This document shows positions 44,482-54,403 of a stretch of 64,000 bases of DNA, one piece after another. Origin of the DNA: Agrobacterium cavarae (GTDB lineage: Bacteria; Pseudomonadota; Alphaproteobacteria; Rhizobiales; Rhizobiaceae). Positions within the stretch are counted from its first letter, which is position 1, and every line of letters begins with the position of its first letter. The notes under the pieces were generated by a model. The model had not been told where the DNA came from. It was given only the letters and a program-made list of their open reading frames with translations, and did no database searches. The translations under genes were made by a program, and so were the position numbers. Where the stretch lies: contig NZ_SISF01000022.1 of assembly GCF_004310285.1 (NCBI RefSeq), positions 1 to 64,000 of the forward strand. The letters are read 5' to 3'.

Positions 44482-45465
44482 ATGAAACTTCTGAAATCCG
44501 TCACGGGTGCAGTCGCTGCCGCCGCCGTATCGCTCTTTGCGCTTTCCGCAGCCGCACAGGATTATCCTGGCCGTAACATCACCATGGTCGTGCCGTTCTC
44601 CGCAGGCGGTCCAACGGACACCGTGGCACGTCTCGTTGCTGAATCCATGTCCAAGGATCTCGGCCAGCAGATCATCGTCGAAAATGTCGGCGGCGCGGGC
44701 GGCACGCTTGGTGCAGGTCGCGTGGCATCTGCCGATCCGGATGGTTACACCATCCTTCTGCATCACATCGGCATGGCCACCAGCGATACTCTCTACCGCA
44801 AGCTGGCCTACAAGACGCTCGACGCCTTCGACTATGTCGGCCTCGTGACCGAAGTTCCGATGACGATCCTGTCGCGCAAGAACCTAGAAACCAACGACCT
44901 CAAGGGCTTGATCGACTACGCCAAGGCGAACAAGGACAAGGTGACGGTTGCCAATGCCGGCATCGGCGCTGCCTCTCACCTGTGCGGCATGCTGTTCATG
45001 AGCGCCATCGAAACGCCGCTCGTCACTGTTCCCTACAAGGGAACGGGTCCTGCCATGACCGACCTTCTGGGCGGCCAGGTCGACATCATGTGCGACCAGA
45101 CCACCAACACCACCAAGCAGATCCAGGGCGGCACCGTGAAGGCTTACGCGGTCACCACGTCTCAGCGTCTGAGCGTCCTGCCGAACGTGCCGACCGCAAC
45201 GGAAGCCGGCCTGCCCAACTTCGAAGTCGGTATCTGGCACGGCATCTACACACCCAAGGGCACGCCTGCGGCTGTGAATGAGCGTTTGTCCAAGGCGCTT
45301 CAGGTGGCCCTGAAGGACCAGAACGTTGCCGCACGTTTTGCCGAACTCGGCACCACGCCTTCGCCGGAAGCAGATGCGACGCCAGCCGCGCTCAAGGCCA
45401 AGCTTGAAAGCGAAATTGCTCGCTGGAAGCCTGTGATCGAATCTGCCGGCCAATACGCCGACTAA
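44482..45465 (+). CDS. tctC: Tripartite tricarboxylate transporter substrate-binding protein
   Basis: A 327-residue periplasmic protein of the Bug/TctC family that delivers carboxylates to TctAB. Signal peptide MKLLKSVTGAVAAAAVSLFALSAAA ends before QDYPGRNITMVVPFSAGGPTD, the typical opening of the mature protein. Other family blocks are ENVGGAGGTLGAGRVA and NVPTATEAGLPNFEV. The ribosome site GGAGG is strong. A stable GC-rich hairpin after the gene (45477-45505) may limit transcription into tctB, giving an excess of the binding protein. Confidence 0.93.
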   Translation: MKLLKSVTGAVAAAAVSLFALSAAAQDYPGRNITMVVPFSAGGPTDTVARLVAESMSKDLGQQIIVENVGGAGGTLGAGRVASADPDGYTILLHHIGMATSDTLYRKLAYKTLDAFDYVGLVTEVPMTILSRKNLETNDLKGLIDYAKANKDKVTVANAGIGAASHLCGMLFMSAIETPLVTVPYKGTGPAMTDLLGGQVDIMCDQTTNTTKQIQGGTVKAYAVTTSQRLSVLPNVPTATEAGLPNFEVGIWHGIYTPKGTPAAVNERLSKALQVALKDQNVAARFAELGTTPSPEADATPAALKAKLESEIARWKPVIESAGQYAD

Positions 45466-45476
45466 TCCTGCTTCAA

Positions 45477-45505
45477 GGCCGGGGATGACGTATGTCGTCC
45501 CCGGC
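45477..45505 (+). promoter_or_regulatory. Stable hairpin between tctC and tctB
   Basis: A GCCGGGGATGAC/GTCGTCCCCGGC-type stem with a short loop and no T run. It is likely to slow transcription or protect tctC mRNA so that the binding protein is made in excess. Confidence 0.55.
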
Positions 45506-45600
45506 TTCGCCTTGCAGACGACCGTTATCCTTGAAGACCTTACATCGAACTCTACAGACATCGGGCCAAAGGCGGCACCGATGCACAGGCGGGGACGACC

Positions 45601-46062
45601 ATGAAATCAGTTAGTTTCGATGCCACAGAAGCCATCTGCGGCGCAATTTTCATCTGCCTCGGCATCTTCTTTGCCTGGCAAGCCTATGATCTGGATTTGG
45701 GAACGACATTCCGCATGGGGCCGGGCTATTTTCCGCTCGTCCTGTCCTTGATCCTCATATTGCTCGGCGGCGTCATTTTTCTTCGCGCTGGCAAGGTTGC
45801 AAACGAGCCGATGACCTCCATCGCGTGGCGGGGCATTTTCTTCATCCTTCCGGCGCCGATCTTCTTCGGCATGACAGTGCGTGGACTGGGCTTCGTGCCA
45901 TCGCTGTTTCTCAGTGCGCTGATTGCGTCCTTTGCATCGCACAAGATGAAACCAGTGATGGCCGTGCTTTTATCGGCTGCCATAACGGTGTTTTCGGTTC
46001 TCGTCTTCAATTACGGTCTCGGCCTGCCTTTCCAGCGCTTTGGCCCCTGGCTCAACTTCTGA
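45601..46062 (+). CDS. tctB: Tripartite tricarboxylate transporter small membrane subunit
   Basis: A 153-residue inner-membrane protein of the TctB family with four helices: FICLGIFFAWQAY, YFPLVLSLILILLGGVIFL, the LFLSALIASFA region and AVLLSAAITVFSVLVF. The opening FRMGPGYFPL is characteristic of TctB. It lies 135 bases after tctC and nine before tctA. Confidence 0.92.
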   Translation: MKSVSFDATEAICGAIFICLGIFFAWQAYDLDLGTTFRMGPGYFPLVLSLILILLGGVIFLRAGKVANEPMTSIAWRGIFFILPAPIFFGMTVRGLGFVPSLFLSALIASFASHKMKPVMAVLLSAAITVFSVLVFNYGLGLPFQRFGPWLNF

Positions 46063-46071
46063 GGTCGCGTC

Positions 46072-47577
46072 ATGGAACTCTTCGATAATCTGGCGCTCGG
46101 CTTTTACACGGCCTCAACGCTTCACAATCTGTTCTTCTGCCTGATCGGCGTGCTTCTCGGAACGCTGATCGGCGTTCTGCCGGGTATCGGTGCTACGGCC
46201 ACCATTGCCATGCTGTTGCCGATCACCTTCCAGTTGGAGCCCGTCTCCTCGCTGATCATGCTGGCCGGCATCTATTACGGCGCGCAATATGGCGGCTCGA
46301 CCACGGCGATCCTGATCAACATGCCGGGCGAGTCCTCATCCGCCGTGACGGCCATCGACGGTTACCAGATGGCGCGCAAGGGCAAGGCGGGTGCAGCTCT
46401 TGCAATCGCTGCCATCGGTTCCTTCTTTGCCGGCACTGTTGCGACCTTCCTCGTAGCGGTCTTCGCTCCGCCACTGACGTCGATTGCTCTCGAGTTCGGC
46501 GCAGCGGAATATTTCTCGCTGATGGTCGTCGGTCTCGTCTCGTCCATCGCACTGGCACATGGCTCCATCGTCAAGGCGCTCGCCATGGTCGTGCTCGGCC
46601 TGCTGCTGGGTCTCGTTGGTACCGACATCTATAGCGGCACGCCGCGCTTCACCCTTGGTATTCGCGAATATGCCGATGGCCTGAACTTCGTCGCTGTTGC
46701 CGTCGGTGTTTTCGGTATCGCCGAAATCCTGCGCAATCTGGAAGACGAGCGCACCCGTACCGTGCTGATGGCCAAGGTTTCCGGCCTTCTGCCGACCAAG
46801 GACGACTTCAAGAAGATGGTGGGGCCGGTCCTTCGCGGTACGGCCATCGGCTCGGCACTCGGCATCCTGCCGGGCGGTGGTGCCATCCTCGCGGCCTTTG
46901 CCTCCTATACGGTGGAAAAGCGCGTCTCTAAGAACCCGGAAGAATTCGGCCATGGCGCGATCGCCGGTGTCGCCGGTCCGGAATCGGCCAACAATGCCGG
47001 TGCTCAGACCTCCTTCATCCCGCTTCTGACGCTTGGCATTCCTGCCAACCCGGTCATGGCACTGATGGTCGGTGCAATGATCATCCAGGGTATCGTTCCC
47101 GGTCCGAATGTCGCGACCGAGCAGCCAGCGCTCTTCTGGGGCATCATCGCCTCCATGTGGATCGGTAACCTGATGCTGGTGGTGTTGAACCTGCCGCTCA
47201 TCGGGCTCTGGGTGAAGCTTCTGACGATCCCTTACTACGTCCTCTTCCCGATCATCATGGCCTTCTGCGCCATCGGGGTTTACAGCGTCAACTCCAACGT
47301 CTTCGATCTTTATGCTGTCGCTTTTTTCGGCTTCATCGGTTACGCTTTGGTGAAATTGCGCTGCGAACCGGCACCGCTGCTGCTCGGCTTCGTGCTAGGG
47401 CCGCTCCTGGAAGAGAACCTCCGCCGAGCCATGATCCTATCGCGTGGCGATCCGAGCACCTTCGTCACCCGGCCGATCAGTGCCACGCTGCTTCTGATCG
47501 CCGTGCTGGTTCTCGTTGTCGTCTTCCTGCCAAGCGTCAAGAAGAAGCGCGAAGAGGTCTTCCAGGACGAAGGCTGA
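46072..47577 (+). CDS. tctA: Tripartite tricarboxylate transporter large membrane subunit
   Basis: A 501-residue, 11-12 helix permease of the TctA family that performs secondary import driven by an ion gradient. The N-terminal [20 protein letters not shown] and the [16 protein letters not shown] repeat are the two characteristic internal-repeat motifs. It includes [22 protein letters not shown]. It is the last gene of tctCBA and is followed by a strong terminator. The pump probably imports citrate or another tricarboxylate, but some family members carry other carboxylates. Confidence 0.95.
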   Translation: MELFDNLALGFYTASTLHNLFFCLIGVLLGTLIGVLPGIGATATIAMLLPITFQLEPVSSLIMLAGIYYGAQYGGSTTAILINMPGESSSAVTAIDGYQMARKGKAGAALAIAAIGSFFAGTVATFLVAVFAPPLTSIALEFGAAEYFSLMVVGLVSSIALAHGSIVKALAMVVLGLLLGLVGTDIYSGTPRFTLGIREYADGLNFVAVAVGVFGIAEILRNLEDERTRTVLMAKVSGLLPTKDDFKKMVGPVLRGTAIGSALGILPGGGAILAAFASYTVEKRVSKNPEEFGHGAIAGVAGPESANNAGAQTSFIPLLTLGIPANPVMALMVGAMIIQGIVPGPNVATEQPALFWGIIASMWIGNLMLVVLNLPLIGLWVKLLTIPYYVLFPIIMAFCAIGVYSVNSNVFDLYAVAFFGFIGYALVKLRCEPAPLLLGFVLGPLLEENLRRAMILSRGDPSTFVTRPISATLLLIAVLVLVVVFLPSVKKKREEVFQDEG

Positions 47578-47604
47578 CACCGCCTCACGTTTTCAGCACA
47601 CCAT

Positions 47605-47637
47605 CAAAGGCCGGGCACCATGTGTCCGGCCTTTGTC
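47605..47637 (+). terminator. Terminator of tctCBA
   Basis: Ten-base perfect stem CAAAGGCCGG/CCGGCCTTTG with an 11-base loop, 27 bases after tctA. Confidence 0.75.
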
Positions 47638-47691
47638 TTGTTTATGCTTTATAAAACTGCGAAAGCAGCGTGAGTGATAACGGAGGTCTTC

Positions 47692-47904
47692 ATGGCAGAT
47701 CACAACGAAGCGCGGATCGTCGCTTTGGAAGAGACGGTGGCATATCAGGCCAAGACGATCGAGGAACTGTCCGATCAGTTGGCTGAGCAGTGGAAGGTGG
47801 TCGAGCAGACCCGTGCGAAGCTTGATCGTCTCACCGAGCGGTTCTTGAGCCTCGAGGAGCAGTCGCTCGACGCGCCAGCCATAACCAAGCCGCCGCATTA
47901 CTGA
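47692..47904 (+). CDS. slyX: SlyX-family coiled-coil protein
   Basis: A 70-residue protein dominated by one heptad helix (EARIVALEETVAYQAKTIEELSDQLAEQWKVVE) with a C-terminal PPHY tail, the signature of SlyX. Molecular function is not established. The ATG follows CGGAGG; a six-codon upstream extension lacks a ribosome site. A DUF924 gene follows 46 bases later on the same strand. Confidence 0.88.
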   Translation: MADHNEARIVALEETVAYQAKTIEELSDQLAEQWKVVEQTRAKLDRLTERFLSLEEQSLDAPAITKPPHY

Positions 47905-47950
47905 TAGCGTCGGTGCGCGCCAGCACAGACCAAGACATTGAGGAGCTGAG

Positions 47951-48505
47951 ATGACAGAAATCGCGATACCGACGCCAGCCGCCGAGGTCCTGTCCTTCTG
48001 GAACGAGGCAGGCCCGGAAAAATGGTTTGAGAAGAACGCCCATTTCGACAGTTCCTTCCACGCCCGCTTTCACGATCTGCACTTCGCGGCGGCCCGTCAG
48101 GAATTGACCGACTGGCTGAATGCGCCAGAGAGCAGCCTCGCCCTCCTGCTTCTGCTCGACCAGTTTCCCCGCAACTGTTTCCGCGGCACGGCGCATATGT
48201 ATGCGACCGATCCACTGGCGCTTCATTATGCCCGCGACGCCATTTCGCGCGGCCATGATGAGACGATCGATCCCGAACTGCGGATTTTCTTCTACCTGCC
48301 CTTCATGCATTCCGAAGAGCTGGCTGACCAGGAGCTTTGCTGCGAGCTTTGCGAGCCTCTTGGCGAACGCTACCTGCCTTTCGCGATCGAACACCGCGAT
48401 ATCGTCGCGCGCTTTGGCCGCTTCCCGCACCGCAACGACATCCTGCTTCGCGAGACGACGGCTGAAGAGCGCGCCTTCCTTGCCGAAGGCGGGTTTGCAG
48501 GCTGA
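47951..48505 (+). CDS. DUF924-family protein
   Basis: A 184-residue protein of the DUF924 family, mainly helical. It shows the family order of VLSFWNEAGPEKWFEKN, LALLLLLDQFPRNCFRGTAHMYATDPLAL, LRIFFYLPFMHSEEL and RFGRFPHRND. The TPR-like fold suggests binding rather than catalysis, but no activity is known to me. Its ribosome site is GAGGAGCTGAG. A bidirectional hairpin separates it from the convergent dnaJ. Confidence 0.88.
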   Translation: MTEIAIPTPAAEVLSFWNEAGPEKWFEKNAHFDSSFHARFHDLHFAAARQELTDWLNAPESSLALLLLLDQFPRNCFRGTAHMYATDPLALHYARDAISRGHDETIDPELRIFFYLPFMHSEELADQELCCELCEPLGERYLPFAIEHRDIVARFGRFPHRNDILLRETTAEERAFLAEGGFAG

Positions 48506-48513
48506 TCAACAAA

Positions 48514-48544
48514 AACGCCGCCAATCCAGATGGATGGCGGCGTT
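48514..48544 (-). terminator. Terminator of the dnaK-dnaJ operon
   Basis: AACGCCGCC/GGCGGCGTT with inner ATCC/GGAT, followed on the minus strand by TTTTT. It lies 27 bases past the dnaJ stop and also closes the convergent DUF924 gene. Confidence 0.75.
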
Positions 48545-48570
48545 AGAAGACTTGTGAGCTGAAGGCGGCG

Positions 48571-49701
48571 TCAGCCGTCAAAAAATTCCTTCATCCGAGC
48601 AAAGAAGCCCGTCGATTCCGGATTGTTGTCCTTCGATGAGATTTCCTCGAACTCCTGCAAGAGTTCGCGCTGACGCTTGGTCAGCTTCTGCGGCGTCTCG
48701 ATCTGGATCTGGATATAGAGGTCACCCGTCTGCGCCGAGCGCAGAACTGGCATTCCCTTGCCCTTCAATCGGAACTGCTTGCCTGGCTGCGTGCCTTCCG
48801 GCACGGTGACGCGCGACTTCGTTCCGTCCAGTGTCGTGACATCGAAGGTGCCACCGAGCGCTGCCGTCGTCATCGAGATCGGCACCGCGCAATAGAGGTC
48901 GGCGCCATCGCGCTGGAAGAATTCGTGCGGACGCACCGACAGGAAGATGTAGAGATCTCCCGAAGGACCGCCCCGCATGCCAGCTTCACCCTCGCCCTGC
49001 AGACGAATACGCGTTCCGTCTTCGATGCCAGCCGGGATATTGACAGACAGCGACCGCTCTTCCGTTACACGACCCTGGCCGTGGCACTTGGTGCAGGGAT
49101 CGGTAATCGTCTGGCCGCGGCCATGGCAGGTCGGGCAGGTACGCTCGACTGAGAAGAACCCTTGCGCGGCACGCACGCGTCCCGAACCCTGGCAGGTGCC
49201 ACAGGTCTTGGGGCTCGTACCCGGCTTTGCGCCGGAACCGGAACAGACATCGCAGGTTATGGATGTCGGCACCCGGATCTGCGCCGTCTTGCCGGTGAAG
49301 GCTTCTTCCAGCGAGATTTCCATATTGTAGCGGAGATCGGCACCGCGTTCGCGACCGCCCGACGACCGGCGCGCACGACCGCCACCCATCATCTCGCCAA
49401 ATATGTCTTCGAAGATGTCGGAGAAACCGCCGCTGGCAAAACCACCGCCGCCGCCACCGCCACCCATGCCACCATGCTCGAAAGCTGCGTGGCCAAAGCG
49501 ATCGTAAGCCGCGCGCTTCTGTGGGTCCTTCAGTGTTTCGTAGGCTTCGTTGATTTCCTTGAATTTCTTCTCGGATTCAGCGTCATCGGGATTCTTGTCC
49601 GGATGATACTTCATCGCAAGTTTGCGGAAGGCGCTCTTCAGCTCCTTTTCATCGGCGGATCTGCTCACGCCCAATGTCTCGTAAAAGTCTGCTTTCGCCA
49701 T
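48571..49701 (-). CDS. dnaJ: Chaperone DnaJ (Hsp40)
   Basis: Co-chaperone that stimulates DnaK ATPase. The 376-residue class I protein has the J domain with HPD in KYHPDKNP and a Gly/Phe-rich stretch with a long poly-Gly run. Four zinc-finger CxxCxGxG repeats begin with CDVCSGSG. The C-terminal client-binding domain closes the protein. The start [15 protein letters not shown] is chosen; a 20-codon upstream frame is not conserved. It follows dnaK on the same strand with a GC-rich hairpin in the gap. Confidence 0.97.
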   Translation of the reverse strand: MAKADFYETLGVSRSADEKELKSAFRKLAMKYHPDKNPDDAESEKKFKEINEAYETLKDPQKRAAYDRFGHAAFEHGGMGGGGGGGGFASGGFSDIFEDIFGEMMGGGRARRSSGGRERGADLRYNMEISLEEAFTGKTAQIRVPTSITCDVCSGSGAKPGTSPKTCGTCQGSGRVRAAQGFFSVERTCPTCHGRGQTITDPCTKCHGQGRVTEERSLSVNIPAGIEDGTRIRLQGEGEAGMRGGPSGDLYIFLSVRPHEFFQRDGADLYCAVPISMTTAALGGTFDVTTLDGTKSRVTVPEGTQPGKQFRLKGKGMPVLRSAQTGDLYIQIQIETPQKLTKRQRELLQEFEEISSKDNNPESTGFFARMKEFFDG

Positions 49702-49727
49702 GAAGATAACACACCCCGAAATGGATT

Positions 49728-49750
49728 TCCGGCTGCACGAGGCAGCCGGA
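49728..49750 (-). promoter_or_regulatory. Hairpin in the dnaK-dnaJ gap
   Basis: TCCGGCTGC/GCAGCCGGA with a five-base loop in the 89-base gap. It has no T run and so may act as an mRNA-processing or stabilising element that makes DnaK more abundant than DnaJ. Confidence 0.5.
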
Positions 49751-49790
49751 GTCAGTCTCATTTACCCAAGTTCAAGAGCAAGAACCACAC

Positions 49791-51695
49791 TTAAGCGGAC
49801 CTCTTGTCGTCCTTGATTTCCTCATAGTCGGCGTCGACCACACCATCGTCCTTGCCGCCTGCGCCGCCTTCACCGGCTTCCGCCTGCTGGGCTTCGTAGA
49901 TGGCCTGACCGAGCTTCATGGACACTTCCATGAGGGTCTGGGTCTTCGCCTGGATGTCGTCTGCATCCGGCTCGGATGCTTCAACAGCCGTCTTGAGGGC
50001 AGCGATGGCATCTTCAATTGCCTTGCGGTCAGTTTCGGAAACCTTGTCACCATACTCCTGAACCGACTTCTCGGTGGAGTGGATCAGGCTTTCCGCCTGG
50101 TTCTTGGCTTCTACGCCCGCACGACGCTTCTTGTCGGCTTCAGCATTGGCTTCCGCATCCTTGACCATCTTCTCGATGTCGGCGTCGGAGAGACCACCGG
50201 AGGCCTGGATACGGATCTGCTGTTCCTTGCCGGTGCCCTTGTCCTTGGCCGAAACCTGGACAATGCCGTTCGCATCGATATCGAAGGTCACTTCGATCTG
50301 CGGAACGCCACGGGGAGATGGCGGCAGGCCAACGAGGTCGAACTGGCCGAGCAGCTTGTTGTCGGCTGCCATTTCGCGCTCACCCTGCGAGACGCGGATG
50401 GTCACGGCAGACTGGTTGTCTTCGGCGGTCGAGAAGGTCTGGCTCTTCTTCGTCGGGATCGTCGTGTTACGGTCGATCAGACGGGTGAAGACGCCGCCCA
50501 GCGTTTCGATACCGAGAGACAGCGGGGTTACGTCGAGAAGCAGAACGTCCTTGACGTCGCCCTGCAGAACGCCTGCCTGGATGGCAGCGCCCATGGCAAC
50601 GACTTCGTCCGGGTTGACGCCCTTGTGGGGCTCCTTGCCGAACAACTGCTTGACGACTTCCTGCACCTTCGGCATGCGGCTCATACCACCGACCAGAACG
50701 ACTTCGTCGATCTCGGAAGCGGACACTCCTGCATCCTTAAGAGCTGCCTTGCACGGCGCGACAGTGCGCTGAACCAGGTCATCAACCAGGCTTTCGAACT
50801 TGGCGCGGGTCAGTTTCAGCGTCAAGTGCTTCGGACCGGAAGCATCTGCCGTGATAAAGGGCAGGTTGATTTCGGTCTGCTGCGAAGACGACAGCTCGAT
50901 CTTTGCCTTTTCGGCAGCTTCCTTGAGGCGCTGCAGAGCAAGCTTGTCGGACTTCAGGTCGATGCCGTTGTCCTTCTTGAATTCGGCTGCGAGGTACTCG
51001 ACCAGACGCATGTCGAAGTCTTCACCGCCGAGGAAGGTATCACCATTGGTGGACTTCACTTCGAAGACGCCATCGCCGATTTCCAGGATGGAGATATCGA
51101 AGGTACCACCACCAAGGTCGTACACGGCAATCGTCTTGCCTTCCTTCTTGTCGAGGCCATAGGCAAGAGCGGCAGCTGTCGGCTCGTTGATGATGCGCAG
51201 CACGTCGAGACCAGCGATGCGACCTGCATCCTTGGTGGCCTGACGCTGGGCGTCGTTGAAGTATGCCGGAACGGTGATGACGGCCTTTTCGACCTTTTCA
51301 CCGAGATAGGATTCAGCGGTTTCCTTCATCTTCTGAAGGATCATCGCGGAGATTTGCGACGGGGAATAACCCTTGCCCTGCGCCTGTACCCAAGCGTCGC
51401 CATTGTCACCCTTGACGATGTCGAAGGGAACCAGACCCTTGTCCTTCTCAACGGTCGGATCGTCGTAACGACGGCCGATGAGGCGCTTTACCGCAAACAG
51501 GGTATTGGTCGGGTTGGTGACGGCCTGGCGCTTTGCAGGCTGACCGACCAGACGCTCGCCATCATCGCTGAACGCGACCATGGAGGGGGTGGTGCGCGCG
51601 CCTTCCGCGTTTTCGATTACTTTGATGTCCTTGCCGTCCATCACTGCGACGCAGGAATTGGTCGTGCCAAGGTCAATGCCGATTACTTTTGCCAT
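49791..51695 (-). CDS. dnaK: Chaperone DnaK (Hsp70)
   Basis: ATP-dependent chaperone. The 634-residue product opens [21 protein letters not shown]. It shows the phosphate-2 region [40 protein letters not shown] and [20 protein letters not shown] at the start of the peptide-binding domain. The C-terminal lid ends in an Asp/Glu-rich tail. A sigma-32-type promoter lies upstream. It is first in the dnaK-dnaJ operon. Confidence 0.98.
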   Translation of the reverse strand: MAKVIGIDLGTTNSCVAVMDGKDIKVIENAEGARTTPSMVAFSDDGERLVGQPAKRQAVTNPTNTLFAVKRLIGRRYDDPTVEKDKGLVPFDIVKGDNGDAWVQAQGKGYSPSQISAMILQKMKETAESYLGEKVEKAVITVPAYFNDAQRQATKDAGRIAGLDVLRIINEPTAAALAYGLDKKEGKTIAVYDLGGGTFDISILEIGDGVFEVKSTNGDTFLGGEDFDMRLVEYLAAEFKKDNGIDLKSDKLALQRLKEAAEKAKIELSSSQQTEINLPFITADASGPKHLTLKLTRAKFESLVDDLVQRTVAPCKAALKDAGVSASEIDEVVLVGGMSRMPKVQEVVKQLFGKEPHKGVNPDEVVAMGAAIQAGVLQGDVKDVLLLDVTPLSLGIETLGGVFTRLIDRNTTIPTKKSQTFSTAEDNQSAVTIRVSQGEREMAADNKLLGQFDLVGLPPSPRGVPQIEVTFDIDANGIVQVSAKDKGTGKEQQIRIQASGGLSDADIEKMVKDAEANAEADKKRRAGVEAKNQAESLIHSTEKSVQEYGDKVSETDRKAIEDAIAALKTAVEASEPDADDIQAKTQTLMEVSMKLGQAIYEAQQAEAGEGGAGGKDDGVVDADYEEIKDDKRSA

Positions 51696-51805
51696 TTTCT
51701 TCTCTCCTTGAAGCGAGTCATCGGAACCCCGGGAGGCATTCCACTGACGACTCCTTGACTTGGATGGTCTTGCCTTTTTGTCAGCATTTCTGCTGGTATG
51801 CGGCG

Positions 51806-51835
51806 TATATAAGGAGCGAATTTTCTTGCTGCAAG
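51806..51835 (-). promoter_or_regulatory. Sigma-32-type promoter of dnaK
   Basis: On the minus strand CTTG (plus 51832-51835) is followed 17-18 bases later by CCTTATATA (plus 51806-51814), the alphaproteobacterial heat-shock sigma factor pattern. It leaves a leader of roughly 100 bases before dnaK. Confidence 0.65.
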
Positions 51836-51959
51836 GCGAATGGCGTCAGCGAAGGCAGCAAAAAGAAAGATTTGCTGAACTTCTTCATCAAGCTTCTAAA
51901 GCTGGTGTGACAGGCGCAGGATCCACACAAGGGATCGCGCTATAGCCGCTGGACAACCC

Positions 51960-53987
51960 TCAACCCTGCGGCTTGATCAGGCTCTTGACCCTTTGGGCGA
52001 AAACATCGAGCTGGAAGGGCTTGGTCATGACATGCATGCCATGCTCCAGATGACCATGGTTCAACACCGCATTCTCCGCATAACCGGTGATGAACAGCAC
52101 TTCCAGATCCGGCCGGTTGGTGCGCGCCGCATCTGCCAGCTGGCGTCCATTCATGCCTCCCGGCAAGCCGACATCAGTGATCAACAGGCTGATTTGTCTA
52201 CTGGAATTGAGCAGCCGCAGGGCAGACGGCGCGTCTTCCGCTTCGATGACGGAGTAGCCCAAATCCTGAAGCTCCTCGACGGCAAGCATTCTGACGAGAG
52301 GCTCATCATCCACCACCAGGATCGTCTCGTCGCCATCCGCCCGCGGTGCATCGATGCTGGCCTCCGCTTCCGGATCGGCCGCATCGATGGAGCCGGAATA
52401 GCGCGGCAGATAGATGCAGATCATCGTGCCCTTACCAAGTTCGGAATAGATGCGCGCAGCACCGCCCGACTGACCGGCAAAACCATAAACCATGGAAAGG
52501 CCGAGCCCCGTGCCCTGACCGATCGGCTTGGTGGTGAAGAACGGATCGAAGGCACGCTCGATAATGTCCTGCGACATGCCCGTTCCCGTATCGGAAACGC
52601 AAAGAGACACGTACTGTCCCGGCTCCAGCCCGCGCATCCGGGCCGCGCGCTCGTCCATCCAGCGATTTCCGGTTTCGATCGTCAGCTTGCCGCCATTCGG
52701 CATGGCGTCGCGCGCATTGATGCAGAGATTGAGAAGCGCATTTTCGAGCTGGCTGGTATCGACGAAGGTCGGCCAGAGACCTGCCGCCCCCACCGTCTCT
52801 ACCTTGATCTCCGGCCCGACGCTGCGGATCACCAAGTCCAGCATGCTATCGACCAGCGTGTTGATGTTGAGCGGTTTCGGATCGAGCGTCTGGCGGCGCG
52901 AGAAGGCAAGCAATCGTTGGGTCAGTGCGGAGGCCCGCTTGGTAGCCCCCATGGCACCATTGATATAACGTGACAGGTCTCCAACCCGACCCTGTGCAAG
53001 CCGGGTGTTCATCATCTCCAGGCTGCCACTGATGCCAGCCAGGATGTTATTGAAATCATGGGCCAATCCGCCGGTGAGCTGGCCGACGGCTTCCATCTTC
53101 TGGGCTTGGCGCAGAGCTTCTTCCGCCACCATCAGCTCGGCGGTGCGCTCCTCGACCTGCTGCTCCAAAGTGACGTTCAGCTTCTCCAGCGCGAGCTCCG
53201 CCCGTCTGCGCGCGGTAATATCCTGAAAAAGAACGGCGACCTGGCGCCGCTCCCTCGGCTCGATGCGAACGGCCGCAAGCTCGAGATAGCGTCCTGTGGC
53301 CACCAGCTCCTGCTGAAAACGAATGGGTTCGCCGGTTTTGAGAACCGCACCATAGCGCGCGATCCAGGCATCGGCCTCGTCCGGCACCATCTCGCGCAGC
53401 TTTTGGCCAACCACATTCGGGATACCTGCGTGACGGGCATAGGCATCGTTTGCCTGGATGTGCACATAGTCGCTATCGCGCCCATGCGGCCCATCCATAA
53501 ACTCGATGATACAGAAGCCCTCATCAATGGCATCGAAGAGGCCTTTGTAGAGGTCTTCGCTTTCGCGTCTCGCCCGTTCGGAGAGCGTGCGTTCCGTGAC
53601 GTCCGAGCCCTCGACGAAGATGGCACAGACGTCTCCGTTCTCGTCACGGATCGGCTGATAGAGGAAGTCGAGATAGCATTCTCTGCCGGGTCCACCCTCT
53701 TCCGTCTGAATGACGAAGAGCGCGCCGAGAGCCTTATAGGGTGTGCCCGTTCGGTAAACGTCGTCGAGAATGTTGACGAAGCCTTGCGCAGCGGCGTCAG
53801 GAAGCGCTTCGGCCACCGTCCGCCCTAGAATATCGTGCCGTCCAACAAGGTTCAGATAGCTTGGATTGGCAAGCTCGAAGCGGTGGTCTGGTCCGCGCAA
53901 AAGCGCAATGAAGGTCGGCGCCTGTTCGAAAAGCTGGGTCAGAATCGGACCGATATTGCCGGTATTACTCGTCACAGTCATAGCCAT
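51960..53987 (-). CDS. Hybrid sensor histidine kinase (PAS-PAS-HisKA-HATPase-REC)
   Basis: A 675-residue soluble hybrid kinase. PAS 1 is at about residues 15-130 and PAS 2 at about 145-260. A coiled coil leads to the H box GQLTGGLAHDFNNILAGIS (His310). The N box is NLCINARDAMPNGG, with G motifs DTGTGM and GTGLGLSMVYG. The C-terminal receiver has D605 in LLITDVGLPGG and KPF. No transmembrane segment was found, so input is cytoplasmic. It is last in the LOV/receiver/hybrid operon, with its ATG overlapping the receiver's stop (TAATG). Confidence 0.92.
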   Translation of the reverse strand: MAMTVTSNTGNIGPILTQLFEQAPTFIALLRGPDHRFELANPSYLNLVGRHDILGRTVAEALPDAAAQGFVNILDDVYRTGTPYKALGALFVIQTEEGGPGRECYLDFLYQPIRDENGDVCAIFVEGSDVTERTLSERARRESEDLYKGLFDAIDEGFCIIEFMDGPHGRDSDYVHIQANDAYARHAGIPNVVGQKLREMVPDEADAWIARYGAVLKTGEPIRFQQELVATGRYLELAAVRIEPRERRQVAVLFQDITARRRAELALEKLNVTLEQQVEERTAELMVAEEALRQAQKMEAVGQLTGGLAHDFNNILAGISGSLEMMNTRLAQGRVGDLSRYINGAMGATKRASALTQRLLAFSRRQTLDPKPLNINTLVDSMLDLVIRSVGPEIKVETVGAAGLWPTFVDTSQLENALLNLCINARDAMPNGGKLTIETGNRWMDERAARMRGLEPGQYVSLCVSDTGTGMSQDIIERAFDPFFTTKPIGQGTGLGLSMVYGFAGQSGGAARIYSELGKGTMICIYLPRYSGSIDAADPEAEASIDAPRADGDETILVVDDEPLVRMLAVEELQDLGYSVIEAEDAPSALRLLNSSRQISLLITDVGLPGGMNGRQLADAARTNRPDLEVLFITGYAENAVLNHGHLEHGMHVMTKPFQLDVFAQRVKSLIKPQG

Positions 53988-54403
53988 TACGGAGTCGTTG
54001 TTGCGGGCATGATCAGGTTCGGTGGCACAATCAGAGCGTCTTTGCCGCTGATCATGGCATCCAGATACTCGAGCGCATTCTGTAAGCCATTGACCGTATA
54101 GGGTTTTTCAATGGCTCCGACAGCGCCGGCAAAATCAGGCGGGATGCGTTTCACATTGCCGCTGACGAACACGTAAGGGATGTCTTTGCTGGCAAGAAAC
54201 CGCCCGACATCCACGCCGGTCGGACCGTCAAGGAGATGAATATCGACAAAGGCGAAGTCCGCACTTTCCTTCTCGATCAAGGTCATGGCCGACGCGCTAT
54301 CGGCTGCGACACCGATGACGGTATGTCCGGCGGCCTCGACTTCGCTTTCCAGTTCAAGCGCCAGGAGTGCCTCATCCTCGACGATGATAATGCGCAAATT
54401 CAT
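53987..54403 (-). CDS. Single-domain response regulator (LovR-like)
   Basis: A 138-residue receiver domain with no output. It shows VEDEALLALELESEVE (acidic pair E9-D10), phosphoacceptor D54 in FAFVDIHLLDG, S/T site VFVSGN and the conserved Lys in IEKPYT. A LOV kinase precedes it by a four-base overlap, an arrangement like the LovK-LovR pair of Caulobacter. It probably receives or drains phosphate from one of the two flanking kinases. Confidence 0.92.
   Translation of the reverse strand: MNLRIIIVEDEALLALELESEVEAAGHTVIGVAADSASAMTLIEKESADFAFVDIHLLDGPTGVDVGRFLASKDIPYVFVSGNVKRIPPDFAGAVGAIEKPYTVNGLQNALEYLDAMISGKDALIVPPNLIMPATTTP

Noticed and set aside
50079..51758. Plus-strand frame of over 550 codons antisense to dnaK
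   Set aside because: It is a codon-bias shadow of dnaK; it crosses the dnaK start and promoter side and has no recognised motif.
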